Origin: DATEDA01 sp963754305
GTDB taxonomy: Bacteria > Pseudomonadota > Gammaproteobacteria > Burkholderiales > SG8-39
Direction: 5' to 3'
NCBI GenBank assembly: GCA_963754305.1
Contig: CAVWFR010000051.1
Coordinates: forward strand, 248,001 to 312,000
DNA length: 64,000 nucleotides
Within the stretch, counting starts at the first letter, position 1. Each line of letters opens with the position of its first letter. Below, in pieces: positions 16,215 to 25,252 of this stretch. Both the position numbers and the translations under genes were made by a program. The notes below the pieces were generated by a model. That model was not told the DNA's origin, made no database searches, and saw only the letters and a program-made list of their open reading frames with translations.

Positions 16215-16901
16215 ATGCCCGCCAATATCCTCGTGGTCGAAGACGAGCCCGCGATCCAGGAGCTCCTGGCGCTGAATCTCGAGCACGCCGGCCATCACGT
16301 GCTCCGTGCGCGCGACGCTGAGCAGGCGGGCGAGCTCGTCCGGCACGCCCTGCCCGACCTGATCCTGCTCGACTGGATGCTCCCCGGCCAGTCCGGCGCG
16401 AGCTTCGCCCGCACGCTGCGGCAGGACGAGCGCACGAAGCAGGTCCCGATCATCATGCTGACCGCGCGCGGCCAGGAGCAGGACAAGGTCGCGGGGCTGG
16501 ACGCGGGCGCCGACGACTACGTGACCAAGCCGTTCAGCCCGCGCGAGCTGCTGGCGCGGATCAAGGCGGTGCTGCGCCGGCGTGCGCCGCAGCTCACCGA
16601 CGAGCCGATCGAGATCTCGGGCCTGCGGCTCGACCCGGCGACGCATCGCGTCAGCGCCGGCGTCACCCAGCTCGAGCTCGGACCGACCGAGTTCCGCATG
16701 CTGCACTTCCTGATGGCGCATCCGGAGCGCGTTCACAGCCGCGCGCATCTGCTCGACCAGGTCTGGGGCGATCACGTGTTCGTCGAGGAGCGCACGGTCG
16801 ACGTGCACATCCGGCGGCTGCGCAAGGCGCTCGAGCCGACCGCGCACGATCGGCTGATCGAGACGGTGCGCGGGTCGGGTTATCGTCTGGCGGCGAACTG
16901 A
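16215..16901 (+). CDS. phoB: Phosphate regulon response regulator PhoB
   Basis: A 228-residue OmpR-type regulator. The receiver has E11/D10 acids (VEDE), phospho-acceptor D53 in LLDWMLPG and K105 in DDYVTKPF. The winged-helix C-terminus has the recognition region EERTVDVHIRRLRKAL and the PhoB-typical LELGPTEFRMLHFLMAHPER. It activates phosphate-starvation genes when phosphorylated by PhoR, whose gene follows after a 216-base gap containing two repeat elements. Length and motif spacing match PhoB. Confidence 0.92.
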   Translation: MPANILVVEDEPAIQELLALNLEHAGHHVLRARDAEQAGELVRHALPDLILLDWMLPGQSGASFARTLRQDERTKQVPIIMLTARGQEQDKVAGLDAGADDYVTKPFSPRELLARIKAVLRRRAPQLTDEPIEISGLRLDPATHRVSAGVTQLELGPTEFRMLHFLMAHPERVHSRAHLLDQVWGDHVFVEERTVDVHIRRLRKALEPTAHDRLIETVRGSGYRLAAN

Positions 16902-16917
16902 CCGACGTGCGCGTCCG

Positions 16918-17063
16918 GTCATCCCGACGAATGTCGGGATCCGGTGCGGCGCAGGATTTCCGGCTCCCGGCCTCCGGCGGAATGACGGGAGGCCGGTCAT
17001 CCGACGAACGTCGGGATCCAGTGCGGCGCAGGATTGCAGGCTTCCGGCCTCCACCGGAATGAC
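16918..17063. repeat. Two tandem palindromic intergenic repeats between phoB and phoR
   Basis: Units 16918-16986 and 16996-17063 share the pattern GTCAT-CCCGAC-GAAT-GTCGGGAT-CC...GGAATGAC. Each has a terminal GTCAT/ATGAC inverted repeat and an internal hairpin (8-bp stem in unit 1, shorter in unit 2, which has lost one C). They resemble dispersed REP-like elements. A related single hairpin is at 54257-54276. Confidence 0.8.
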
Positions 17064-17117
17064 GACGGTGATTTCTGTTAAGGTTTGCGCCGCTTCAGCG
17101 CCGCACCTGCCCGCGCC

Positions 17118-18470
17118 GTGAATCTCATCTGGATGCGAACCGCGCTCACGCTGGGCGCATTCGCCGTCGCCGCGCTGATCGCGTGGCCGCTCGAGGGGCC
17201 GGTGTGGGCGCTCGCCATCTTCGCCGTCGGCTTGGCGGCGGCCCTCCTCCGGCATCTCTTGAACCTGCGCGCGCTCGTCGCGTGGCTACGCGATCCGCTC
17301 GCCGCTCCGGTGCCGATAGGTTCGGGCGTGTGGGAGCAGGTGTTCTCCCAGCTCTACCGGCTGATGCGCACGACGACGCAGCACCAGCACCGTCTTACCG
17401 CGCAGCTCGCGCGGTTCCGCAGCGCTGCCCAGGCCATGCCCGATGGCGTGCTGGTGCTCGACGCGGAAGACCACATCGGCTGGGCGAACGCCACCGCCGA
17501 GCGCTACTTCGGCATCGACGCCCGGCGCGATGCCGGCCAGCCGATCCTCAACCTCGTGCGCAGCCCGGATTTCGTGAGCTATCTCAAGCGCGGCGCGTAC
17601 GACCAGCCGTTCACGCTGCGCCTCGCGCACGCCGAAGAGCTCGTGCTCAGCCTGCGGATCGTGCCCTACGGACAGGACGAGAAGCTGCTCCTCTCGCGCG
17701 ACATCACGCAATGGGAACGCCTCGAGACGATGCGGCGCGACTTCGTCGCCAACGTGTCGCACGAGCTGAAGACGCCGCTCACCGTGGTGAGCGGGTTCCT
17801 CGAGACGATCGCCGACGGGAACGTGCGCTTGGACGAGAGCCGCGGCCGGCAGGTGCTCGGCCTCATGCGCGCGCAGACCGACCGGATGCTGCATCTGATC
17901 GACGACCTGCTGACGCTCTCGGCGCTCGAATCGAGCGCCTACCCCGGGCGCGAGACCACGATCGACGTCCATCAGTTCCTCCGCGCGCTCGCCGAGGAGG
18001 CGCGCGCGCTCTCGGCGGGCCGGCACGCGATCCAGCTCAAGCTCGGGCCGCCCGCGACGTTGCGCGGCGACGAGCACGAAGTGCGGAGCGCGATCACCAA
18101 CCTCGTGTCGAACGCGATCCGCTACACGCCGAAAGACGGCCGCATCGCGATCGAGTGGTCCGCGCGCGACGGCGAGGGCTGGATCGCGATCGAGGACACC
18201 GGCATCGGCATCGAGACGCGTCACATCCCGCGGCTCACCGAGCGCTTCTACCGCGTCGACACCAGCCGCTCGCGCGACACCGGCGGCACCGGACTCGGGC
18301 TAGCGATCGTGAAGCACGTGCTCACGCGCCACCAGGCGCGACTCGAGGTGACGAGCGAGCTCGGACGGGGCAGCCGCTTCGCGGCGGCGTTTCCGTCGCG
18401 GCGGGTGAAGTGGCTCCCGCCTCAGGCGACCGGGGTCGAGGAGACCGCCGAGAAGTTCGCGCGGTCGTAG
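17118..18470 (+). CDS. phoR: Phosphate regulon sensor histidine kinase PhoR
   Basis: A 450-residue membrane kinase partner of PhoB. It has two short N-terminal hydrophobic segments (about residues 6-40, DUF3329-like), a PAS domain (about 90-190, MPDGVLVLDAEDHIGWANATA), a HisKA domain with phospho-acceptor H215 in VANVSHELKTPL, and HATPase_c with NLVSNAIRYTP, DTGIGI and GTGLGLAIV. It has no periplasmic domain, as expected for PhoR. I chose the GTG at 17118, just before the hydrophobic segment; an ATG at 17133 is an alternative. The 3' end overlaps the convergent gene at 18422 by 49 bases. Confidence 0.92.
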   Translation: MNLIWMRTALTLGAFAVAALIAWPLEGPVWALAIFAVGLAAALLRHLLNLRALVAWLRDPLAAPVPIGSGVWEQVFSQLYRLMRTTTQHQHRLTAQLARFRSAAQAMPDGVLVLDAEDHIGWANATAERYFGIDARRDAGQPILNLVRSPDFVSYLKRGAYDQPFTLRLAHAEELVLSLRIVPYGQDEKLLLSRDITQWERLETMRRDFVANVSHELKTPLTVVSGFLETIADGNVRLDESRGRQVLGLMRAQTDRMLHLIDDLLTLSALESSAYPGRETTIDVHQFLRALAEEARALSAGRHAIQLKLGPPATLRGDEHEVRSAITNLVSNAIRYTPKDGRIAIEWSARDGEGWIAIEDTGIGIETRHIPRLTERFYRVDTSRSRDTGGTGLGLAIVKHVLTRHQARLEVTSELGRGSRFAAAFPSRRVKWLPPQATGVEETAEKFARS

Positions 18471-20017
18471 TCGTAGCCGCGCTGAACGAGCCCGGCGAGC
18501 TTCACCCGCAGCGTCTCGTCCTCGTCGCGGACTTCCAGCTCGCGGCCCGACTGATACCAACCCGACGGCATCACGAGCGAGCCCGGCTGGGCTGCGGAAT
18601 TGGGCAGCAGGAACGCCTGCATGAACGGCTCGGGGGCGTTGTTCGGCGCGCTCGCCGGCCGCACCGCAACCCCGCGCGCGAGCCCCGGCAGCGCGGATGC
18701 GCCGATCGTCATCGAGCCGTCGATGCCCGACATCAGCCAGCGCACCTCCGACAGGATGAACCCGCGCGCGCCGTTGGGGCGCACCCCGACGAGCTGCCCG
18801 AGCGACAGCCGCTCGCCGGCACCCTTGCGCCGGATGCGGAAACCGTTCGCGCTCTCGTCGAGCGTTTCCCACTTCTCGGCCGTGAATGCGGTGGAGGCGT
18901 CGTCGGCCGCGGCCGAGCCGGTGCCCTGGTAGATGTGGATCTGCTCGGCGTCGCGGCGGGAGTAGTCCCAGTGACGCGCGGCGCTCTTGAACGCCTTGCC
19001 GCTGATTGCGAGATGAATCGAGTCGAGGCTGCTCACAAGCTCGGTGCGTGCGGCCACGAGCCGGCGCGTGAACTGCCGCGGCGCGGGCGCCTCGACCCAC
19101 ACGCGCGCGAGTTGCGCGAGCAACCGCCCGACGTCGGGCTGGACGCAATCCTTGCCGAGGCCGAGCGTCTGCGGGTCGACGCCCGACTCGAGCTTTTTGA
19201 TGCGGCTGCGGACGCTGCGACGCAGGTTCGCGGTCTCGAGGAAGCGCAGGGTCGGGGTCGCCGTCCCCGCCTTCAGCCAGGCGGGCGGCTGGTTGCCCGA
19301 GAGGTCGACCGCATAGGCCGGCGCGTCCGGGGCGTCCGCGACGAGCTCGACCTTATAGGCCCACATCGTCGCCCAGCGCCGCGTCCAGGCGAGCTCGCGC
19401 GTACCCAGCCCGTGCGGGTTGGCGAGGGAGAGGAGCAGCGCGCGGAGGTATACCTCGGCGCAGGTCGACACCGACTTCGAGCGGTGGCCGGCCGATACGG
19501 TGGCGAGCGTGAGGCCACGCTGGTCGGCGGTCTGATAGAGCTGGTGCAGGTCCTGCCACAGCTCGTTCTCGACCTCGCGGCGGGCGCGGTAGTGCACGAA
19601 CATCAGCTCGGCGACGCAATCGAGCGCGCGCTGCGCGAGCAGCGCCTCCTTGCCGGCGAGGTCGGGGCTGCCCTCCTCGATCGCGCTGCGGAGGAGGCGG
19701 CGGTAGGCGCGGCCGAGCGTGGTCCAGAGGTCGTAGACCTGCTCGAGGGCACTGGTCTCGTAGTCCTTCAACGGCAGCGGCCGGCCGGCGAACTTCTTTG
19801 CGTGCTCGGACTGCGCGACCACGATCGGCTCGCGCAGGCGCTCGAGCACCTCGACGAACCCGCCGTCGCCCGGCGAAAATTCCTCCAGCGACTCGAGGAG
19901 CCCGGTCAACTCACGGCAAGCCTGGCGGGCATCGGCGAGCGCTGCGCGCGCGAGCCACGCTTCGCAACTCTTTAGGTCGGCGACGACGGGCTGCTGCGTC
20001 GGCAAGAAGCTCGGCAT
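18422..20017 (-). CDS. Large protein with possible C-terminal PilZ-like domain
   Basis: A 531-residue soluble protein with no confident family assignment. The first 370 residues are helical and Leu/Arg-rich (for example RALDCVAELMFVHYRARREVENELW). The C-terminal part (about 400-510) has the pattern W-TLDESANGFRIRR-KGAGERLSLGQLVGVRP-GFILSEVRWL, which resembles PilZ-type c-di-GMP-binding beta barrels. The canonical RxxxR plus DxSxxG pair is only partly present (DESANG), so c-di-GMP binding is an inference. The ATG at 20017 (MPSFLPTQQP) was chosen over an upstream in-frame ATG in poorly conserved text. It converges on phoR with a 49-base 3' overlap. Confidence 0.65.
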   Translation of the reverse strand: MPSFLPTQQPVVADLKSCEAWLARAALADARQACRELTGLLESLEEFSPGDGGFVEVLERLREPIVVAQSEHAKKFAGRPLPLKDYETSALEQVYDLWTTLGRAYRRLLRSAIEEGSPDLAGKEALLAQRALDCVAELMFVHYRARREVENELWQDLHQLYQTADQRGLTLATVSAGHRSKSVSTCAEVYLRALLLSLANPHGLGTRELAWTRRWATMWAYKVELVADAPDAPAYAVDLSGNQPPAWLKAGTATPTLRFLETANLRRSVRSRIKKLESGVDPQTLGLGKDCVQPDVGRLLAQLARVWVEAPAPRQFTRRLVAARTELVSSLDSIHLAISGKAFKSAARHWDYSRRDAEQIHIYQGTGSAAADDASTAFTAEKWETLDESANGFRIRRKGAGERLSLGQLVGVRPNGARGFILSEVRWLMSGIDGSMTIGASALPGLARGVAVRPASAPNNAPEPFMQAFLLPNSAAQPGSLVMPSGWYQSGRELEVRDEDETLRVKLAGLVQRGYDYDRANFSAVSSTPVA

Positions 20018-20268
20018 GTCTCGTTCCCGGCGCGCCGGCGGCGCGCGCGGCGGGCTCCCGGACCCTTTTATGCAAACGGCATGCAGTATATCGCCCATTC
20101 CGTTGATTTGGCTGAGGCTTCGTTGGCGGCGCGCGCGCCGAAGGCGAATCGGCGGGCGGGACTTTGTCACAGTTGAGGTCGCAAGCCACTCGCATCCCAG
20201 CGCGCGGCGTGCGAGGCCGCGGTGCGAAAAACACCGCTACGCGAGCGACACGACCGGGATGCGGGCAG

Positions 20269-21104
20269 CTACATCTTCGCGACGCGGTAGATCTTTCCGC
20301 TGGCCGTGATGGCATAGAGCTCGCGCGCCGCGTCCTCGCCGAACGACAGCACCCGACCGACGCTGGGCACGTTCCAGTCGACCTGCTCGACCGCCTGGCT
20401 GCTCACATAGCGAAAGCTGCGGATGAAGCCGGCGCAGTAGTCGGAGTAGAAGTAGCGCCCGGCGAGCTCTGGAATCGCGCCGCCGCGATAGACGTACCCG
20501 CCGGTGACGGCGCACGCGCCGGTCAGGTGATCGAACTCGAGCGCGGGTAGCGTTTGCCCGCTCTTGTTGCAGGCGTCGCCGCTCGGGTAGCAGGCGTTGC
20601 CTTCGGTGATGGGCCAGCCGTAGTTCAGGTTCGGCGCGTCGGAGGCGACCACGTCGACCTCCTCGAAGCGGCCCTGGCCGACGTCGGCGACGTAGATGCG
20701 CCGCGCGGTCTGGTCGAACGACCAGCGCCAGGGGTTGCGCAGGCCCCGCGCCCAGATCTCCTCGCCGAGCCCGAGGCCCGCGAACGGGTTGGTCGGCGGG
20801 ATGCGGTAGGGCAGCACGCTCACGTCGAGGCGCAGCATCTTGCCGAGGAGACGTCGCGTGTCCTGCGCGTTCTGCTGCGGATCCCGCCGCCGCCGCCGTC
20901 GCCGGTGGAGATGAACAGCATCCCGTCGGGGCCGAACGCCACGGTGCCGCCGTTGTGATTGTCGAATGTCGGGTGCGGAATCCGGATCACCTGCGAGCCT
21001 TGCGGATTCCCGACATTCGGGTTTGCCGCCGAGACAGTGAATCGCTCGACGACGATGTCGCGGAGCAACGGATCGTTATGCCGGAGCACCCGGCGCGGCC
21101 GGCT
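20269..21104 (-). pseudogene. PQQ-dependent sugar (glucose/sorbosone) dehydrogenase remnant
   Basis: Only the C-terminal half of a soluble PQQ-type beta-propeller dehydrogenase remains. The typical text NHNGGTVAFGPDGMLFISTGDGG, LLGKMLRLDV, ARGLRNPWRWSFD, DVGQGRFEEVD and NLNYGWPITEG is present, ending ASGKIYRVAKM at 20269. The N-terminal domain is missing: homology begins abruptly at about 21100, against the stop of the upstream gene. One base is also missing within the GGC run near 20888, shifting the frame between GDGGGGG and the expected DPQQNAQD. No start or ribosome binding site is apparent. It is most probably non-functional. Confidence 0.8.
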
Positions 21105-24100
21105 ACAGCAGCACCCGCTCGATCCCGCCGCGGTTTGCCCGCTCGACGTACTCGGGCAGCCAGTTCGGCCCGAGTAGGTGCCGCGCCATCTCGACCACGA
21201 TGTAATCGGCCTCGACGCCGACGTCGTTGCGATACCGCGCGAGCCCCTGGAGGCACGACGGGCACGACGTGAGAATCTTCACGTCGCCCGCGAATTGCTC
21301 GTCTGCGCGGAGCGCCGCCGCGCCCTTGCGCAACTCTTCTTCCTTGCGGAAACGGACTTGCGTCGAGACGTCCGGCCGGGTCACCGCGAGCGTGCCCGAT
21401 TCGCCGCAGCAACGGTCGTTCAGCTTCACCGCCGTGCCCATGAGCTGGTTCACGACCTTCACGGGCTGCTGCGTCTTGATCGGCGTGTGACAGGGGTCGT
21501 GATACATGTAGCGAACGCCGGTCGCGCCGTCGAGCTTCACGCCCTTCTCGAGCAGATACTCGTGGATGTCGAGGAGGCGCGAGCCGGGGAAGATCTTGCC
21601 GAATTCGTACTTCTCGAGCTGGTCGAGGCAGGTCCCGCAGGACACGATCACCGTCTTGATGTCGAGATAGTTGAGGGTATTGGCGACGCGATGGAAGAGC
21701 ACCCGGTTGTCGGTGCTGATCTTCTGTCCCCGGTCTTCATCGCCGGCCGCCGTTTGCGGGTAGCCGCAGCACAGATACCCGGGCGGCAGCACGCACTGCG
21801 CGCCCACGTGGTAGAGCATCGCCTGCGTGGCGAGCCCGACCTGGCTGAACAGCCGCTCCGATCCGCATCCAGGGAAGTAGAAAACCGCCTCCGAATCCTC
21901 GCTAATCTCCGCCGGGTTGCGGATGATCGGGATGATCTTCGGATCTTCAACGTCGAGCAGCGCGCGCGCCGTCCGCTTCGGCAGTCCGCCGGGCATCGGC
22001 TTGTTCACGAAGTGGATCACCTGCGCCTTCAGCGCCGGCTTGCCCACGGTGGCCGGCGGCTGACGCACCTGCGGCTGCACGAAACCGAGCGCACGCCCGG
22101 CGCGATGCGCGAGCCGCTGCGCGCGGTAGCCCCAATCGATCATCCCCTTGCGGACGAGCTTGATCGTCGCCGGATCGGTCGCGTTGAGGAAGAGCATTGC
22201 CGCGGCGGTGCCGGGGTTCACGCGCTTCTTCCCCTGCTTGCGCAGAGTGTTGCGCATCGCGATCGAGACGTCCCCGAAATCGATGTCGACCGGGCAGGGG
22301 TTCAGGCACTTGTGGCAGACCGTGCAGTGGTCGGCCACGTCACCGAACTCGTCGAAGTGACGCAGGCTGATACCGCGGCGGGTCTGCTCCTCGTAGAGGA
22401 ACGCCTCGATGAGCAGCGACGTGGCGAGGATCTTGTTGCGCGGCGAGTAGAGCAGGTTCGCGCGCGGGACGTGGGTCGCGCACACCGGCTTGCACTTGCC
22501 GCAGCGCAGGCAGTCCTTGATCGACTCGGCGATGCGCCCGATCTCGGACGCTTCCAGGATCAGCGACTCGGCGCCGATCAGGTTGAAGGACGGCGTGTAG
22601 GCATCCCGCAGATCGCCGCCTGGCAGGAGCTTGCCCTTGTTGAACCGCCCCTCCGGATCGACTTCGCCCTTGTAGACGCGGAACGCCGCGATCTCGTCCT
22701 CCTCGAGGTACTCGAGCTTGGTGATGCCGATGCCGTGCTCGCCCGAGATCACCCCGCCCAGCGAGCGCGCGAGCCGCATGATGCGCGCGACGGCGGCGTT
22801 CGCCGTCTGCAGCATCTCGTAGTTGTCGGAGTTGACCGGCAGGTTGGTGTGCACGTTGCCGTCGCCGGCATGCATGTGGAGCGCGACGAACACCCGGCCG
22901 CGCAGCACGCGGGCGTGCACCGTGTCGAACCCCTCCGCGATGCGCCGGTAATGGATGCCGTCGAAGAGCCGCGCCAGCTCGGCGCGCACCTCTTCCTTCC
23001 ATGACACGCGCAGCGTGTGATTTTGCAGCAGCCCGAACAGCGTCTGCTCGCCGCACTCCGCGGCTGCCAGCGGCTGAACGACGTCGCGTTGCGCCTCGCG
23101 CTGGGGCAGGTCGAGGTTGTCGAGCAGGTATTGCCAGCGCGCGCGGGTGCGCCCTAGGAGCGCGCGGGCGCGCGCCGGCCGCTCGCCTAGGAGCTCCGCC
23201 GCCGGCACTTTGTCGTCGTGCAGGTTGAGCGGCAGCTCCCCCTGCAGGTACTCGTCCAGCGCGTCGAGCAGGGCGAGCTTGTTCGCGATCGACAGCTCGA
23301 TGTTGATCCGCTCGATGCCGTCGGAGTAGTCGCCCAGCCGCTCGAGGGGTATGACGACGTCCTCGTTGATCTTGAACGCGTTGGTGTGCCTGGCGATCGC
23401 CGCCGTGCGCGCGCGGTCGAGCCAGAACTTGCGGCGCGTCTCGGCCGACACGGCGACGAAACCCTCGCCGCCGCGCGCGTTCGCGAGCCGCACGACTTCG
23501 GAGGCGGCGCGCGCGACCTCGTCCTCGTCGTCGCCGACGATGTCGCCGATCAGCACCATCTTCGGCCGGCCCCTTCCACCGTGTGCCTTGGTCGCGTAGC
23601 CGACCGCCTTGAGATAGCGCTCGTCGAGATGCTCGAGGCCGGCCAGGATCGCGACCGGATGCCGGTCGAGATACGCCTTGACCTCGACGATCGCCGGCAC
23701 CGAGTCGCGCACCTGCCCGAAAAACTCCAGGCACACGGTGCGGATGGCGTTCGGCATCTTGTGCAGGATGAACCGTGCCGAGGTGATGATCCCGTCGCAG
23801 CCTTCCTTCTGCACGCCCGGCAGGCCGGCGAGGAACTTGTCGGTGACGTCCTTGCCGAGCCCGATCTTGCGGAACCCGCGACCCGGCACCTCGAGCACGC
23901 GCGGCGCGCCGTCGGCCGTGCGAGCGTCGGCGGCGAAACGCTGGATCGAGAACCGCGCGAGCGGTGCGTCGTGGATCTTGGCGAGATTGTGGTCGAGCCG
24001 GGTGACCTCGAGCAAGCGGCCGTCCGGGTCGATCATCCGCCAGGAGACGAGGTTGTCGAGCGCGGTGCCCCACAGCACCGCCTTCTTGCCGCCGGCATTC

Positions 24101-25047
24101 ATCGCGACGTTGCCGCCGATGCAGGAAGCGTCGGCCGAGGTCGGGTCGACCGCGAAGACGAGGCCCGCTCCCTCCGCGGCATCCATCACGCGCTTGGTGA
24201 CCACGCCCGCGCCGCACTCGATGGTCGGCACCTCGTGCGCGACGCCCGGAAGCCGCGTCATCTCGACCGGTCCGAGCGTCTCGAGCTTCTCGGTGTTGAT
24301 CACCGCCGAGTGCTTGACCAGGGGCACCGCGCCGCCGGTGTAGCCGGTGCCGCCGCCGCGCGGGATGATCGTCAGCCCGAGCTCAATGCAATCGCGCACG
24401 ACCGCGGCGGTTTCCAACTCGTCGTCGGGCGCGATCACCACGAACGGGTATTCGACGCGCCAGTCGGTCGCATCGGTCACGTGCGAGACGCGCGCGAGGC
24501 CGTCGAACTGGACGTTGTCGCGCCGGGTGCTGCGCGCGAGCTGGCGCATCGCGCGCGCGCGGAAGCGCGCCGTCTCCTCGAATTCGCCGCCGAAGCGCTT
24601 CACCGCCCCACGCGCCCGCTGGAGCAGGAACACCACCTTGCCGTCGCGCGCTTCGGCCTGCGCGCGCGCCGCCGGATCGCGCTCCGTGTCGGCATCGGCG
24701 GCGTAGCTCGAGCGCCGCTTCTCGATCTCGCCAAGGCGATGGTGGAGCGACTCGATGAGCGCGGCGCGTCGCTTCGGGTCTTCGAGCAGGTCGTCCTGGA
24801 GATAGGGGTTTCGGGACACCACCCAGATGTCGCCGAGCACTTCGTAGAGCATCCGCGCCGAGCGCCCGGTGCGCCGCTCGGCGCGCAGCGCGAGCAGCGT
24901 CTGCCACACCTCCTCGCCGACGAGGCGGATGACGATCTCGCGGTCCGAGAACGACGTGTAGTTGTAGGGAATCTCGCGGAGGCGCGCGTGCGGGCGACCA
25001 GTCGTCGCTCGCGTTTCGCGCCCGGGGTCCGGCGGCTGCATCAACAT
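21103..25047 (-). CDS. DUF3683 FAD/Fe-S oxidoreductase (D-lactate/2-hydroxyacid dehydrogenase-like fusion)
   Basis: A giant 1314-residue fusion protein. Order: N-terminal DUF3683 region; FAD_binding_4 (IPRGGGTGYTGGAVPL near residue 240); FAD-oxidase C domain (HMHAGDGNVHTNLPV, SGEHGIGITK); two 4Fe-4S motifs (CLRCGKCKPVC and CTVCHKCLNPCPVD); and CCG/heterodisulfide-reductase-like domains (GCGSERLF, YLCCGYP, DPCHTPIK, CCGESG, SCPSCLQG). The family is typical of Betaproteobacteria and probably oxidises a 2-hydroxyacid such as D-lactate, feeding electrons to the quinone pool; the substrate is unproven. I chose ATG 25047; 25041 is equally possible, and the open frame extends to 25137. Confidence 0.88.
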   Translation of the reverse strand: MLMQPPDPGRETRATTGRPHARLREIPYNYTSFSDREIVIRLVGEEVWQTLLALRAERRTGRSARMLYEVLGDIWVVSRNPYLQDDLLEDPKRRAALIESLHHRLGEIEKRRSSYAADADTERDPAARAQAEARDGKVVFLLQRARGAVKRFGGEFEETARFRARAMRQLARSTRRDNVQFDGLARVSHVTDATDWRVEYPFVVIAPDDELETAAVVRDCIELGLTIIPRGGGTGYTGGAVPLVKHSAVINTEKLETLGPVEMTRLPGVAHEVPTIECGAGVVTKRVMDAAEGAGLVFAVDPTSADASCIGGNVAMNAGGKKAVLWGTALDNLVSWRMIDPDGRLLEVTRLDHNLAKIHDAPLARFSIQRFAADARTADGAPRVLEVPGRGFRKIGLGKDVTDKFLAGLPGVQKEGCDGIITSARFILHKMPNAIRTVCLEFFGQVRDSVPAIVEVKAYLDRHPVAILAGLEHLDERYLKAVGYATKAHGGRGRPKMVLIGDIVGDDEDEVARAASEVVRLANARGGEGFVAVSAETRRKFWLDRARTAAIARHTNAFKINEDVVIPLERLGDYSDGIERINIELSIANKLALLDALDEYLQGELPLNLHDDKVPAAELLGERPARARALLGRTRARWQYLLDNLDLPQREAQRDVVQPLAAAECGEQTLFGLLQNHTLRVSWKEEVRAELARLFDGIHYRRIAEGFDTVHARVLRGRVFVALHMHAGDGNVHTNLPVNSDNYEMLQTANAAVARIMRLARSLGGVISGEHGIGITKLEYLEEDEIAAFRVYKGEVDPEGRFNKGKLLPGGDLRDAYTPSFNLIGAESLILEASEIGRIAESIKDCLRCGKCKPVCATHVPRANLLYSPRNKILATSLLIEAFLYEEQTRRGISLRHFDEFGDVADHCTVCHKCLNPCPVDIDFGDVSIAMRNTLRKQGKKRVNPGTAAAMLFLNATDPATIKLVRKGMIDWGYRAQRLAHRAGRALGFVQPQVRQPPATVGKPALKAQVIHFVNKPMPGGLPKRTARALLDVEDPKIIPIIRNPAEISEDSEAVFYFPGCGSERLFSQVGLATQAMLYHVGAQCVLPPGYLCCGYPQTAAGDEDRGQKISTDNRVLFHRVANTLNYLDIKTVIVSCGTCLDQLEKYEFGKIFPGSRLLDIHEYLLEKGVKLDGATGVRYMYHDPCHTPIKTQQPVKVVNQLMGTAVKLNDRCCGESGTLAVTRPDVSTQVRFRKEEELRKGAAALRADEQFAGDVKILTSCPSCLQGLARYRNDVGVEADYIVVEMARHLLGPNWLPEYVERANRGGIERVLL

Positions 25048-25252
25048 CCGGTCGATTCTACTACCGCGCTGCAGCAAGGCCCCCGCATGGGCCGCGGCGG
25101 GTCGGTCGGAACCGAGCGCCTTCGCGACGCACCTCATGACGCACCCCGATTCCAGAGGCTACGCGGCTCCAGACAACACGTGATCGGTGTAGCCGTGCGT
25201 ACAATGCCGCCACGGCCGGAGCGCCCGGGCCGTGCCGCTTCAGGAGGGGACG

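Noticed and set aside
17183..19975. A 930-codon plus-strand open frame over phoR and the PilZ-like gene
   Set aside because: It is out of frame with PhoR motifs and antisense to the PilZ-like gene, with low-complexity Arg-rich text.
20870..20900. Programmed frameshift in the GGC run of the sugar dehydrogenase
   Set aside because: No slippery heptamer or downstream stimulator is evident, and the gene already lacks its N-terminal half, so simple decay or sequencing error is likelier.
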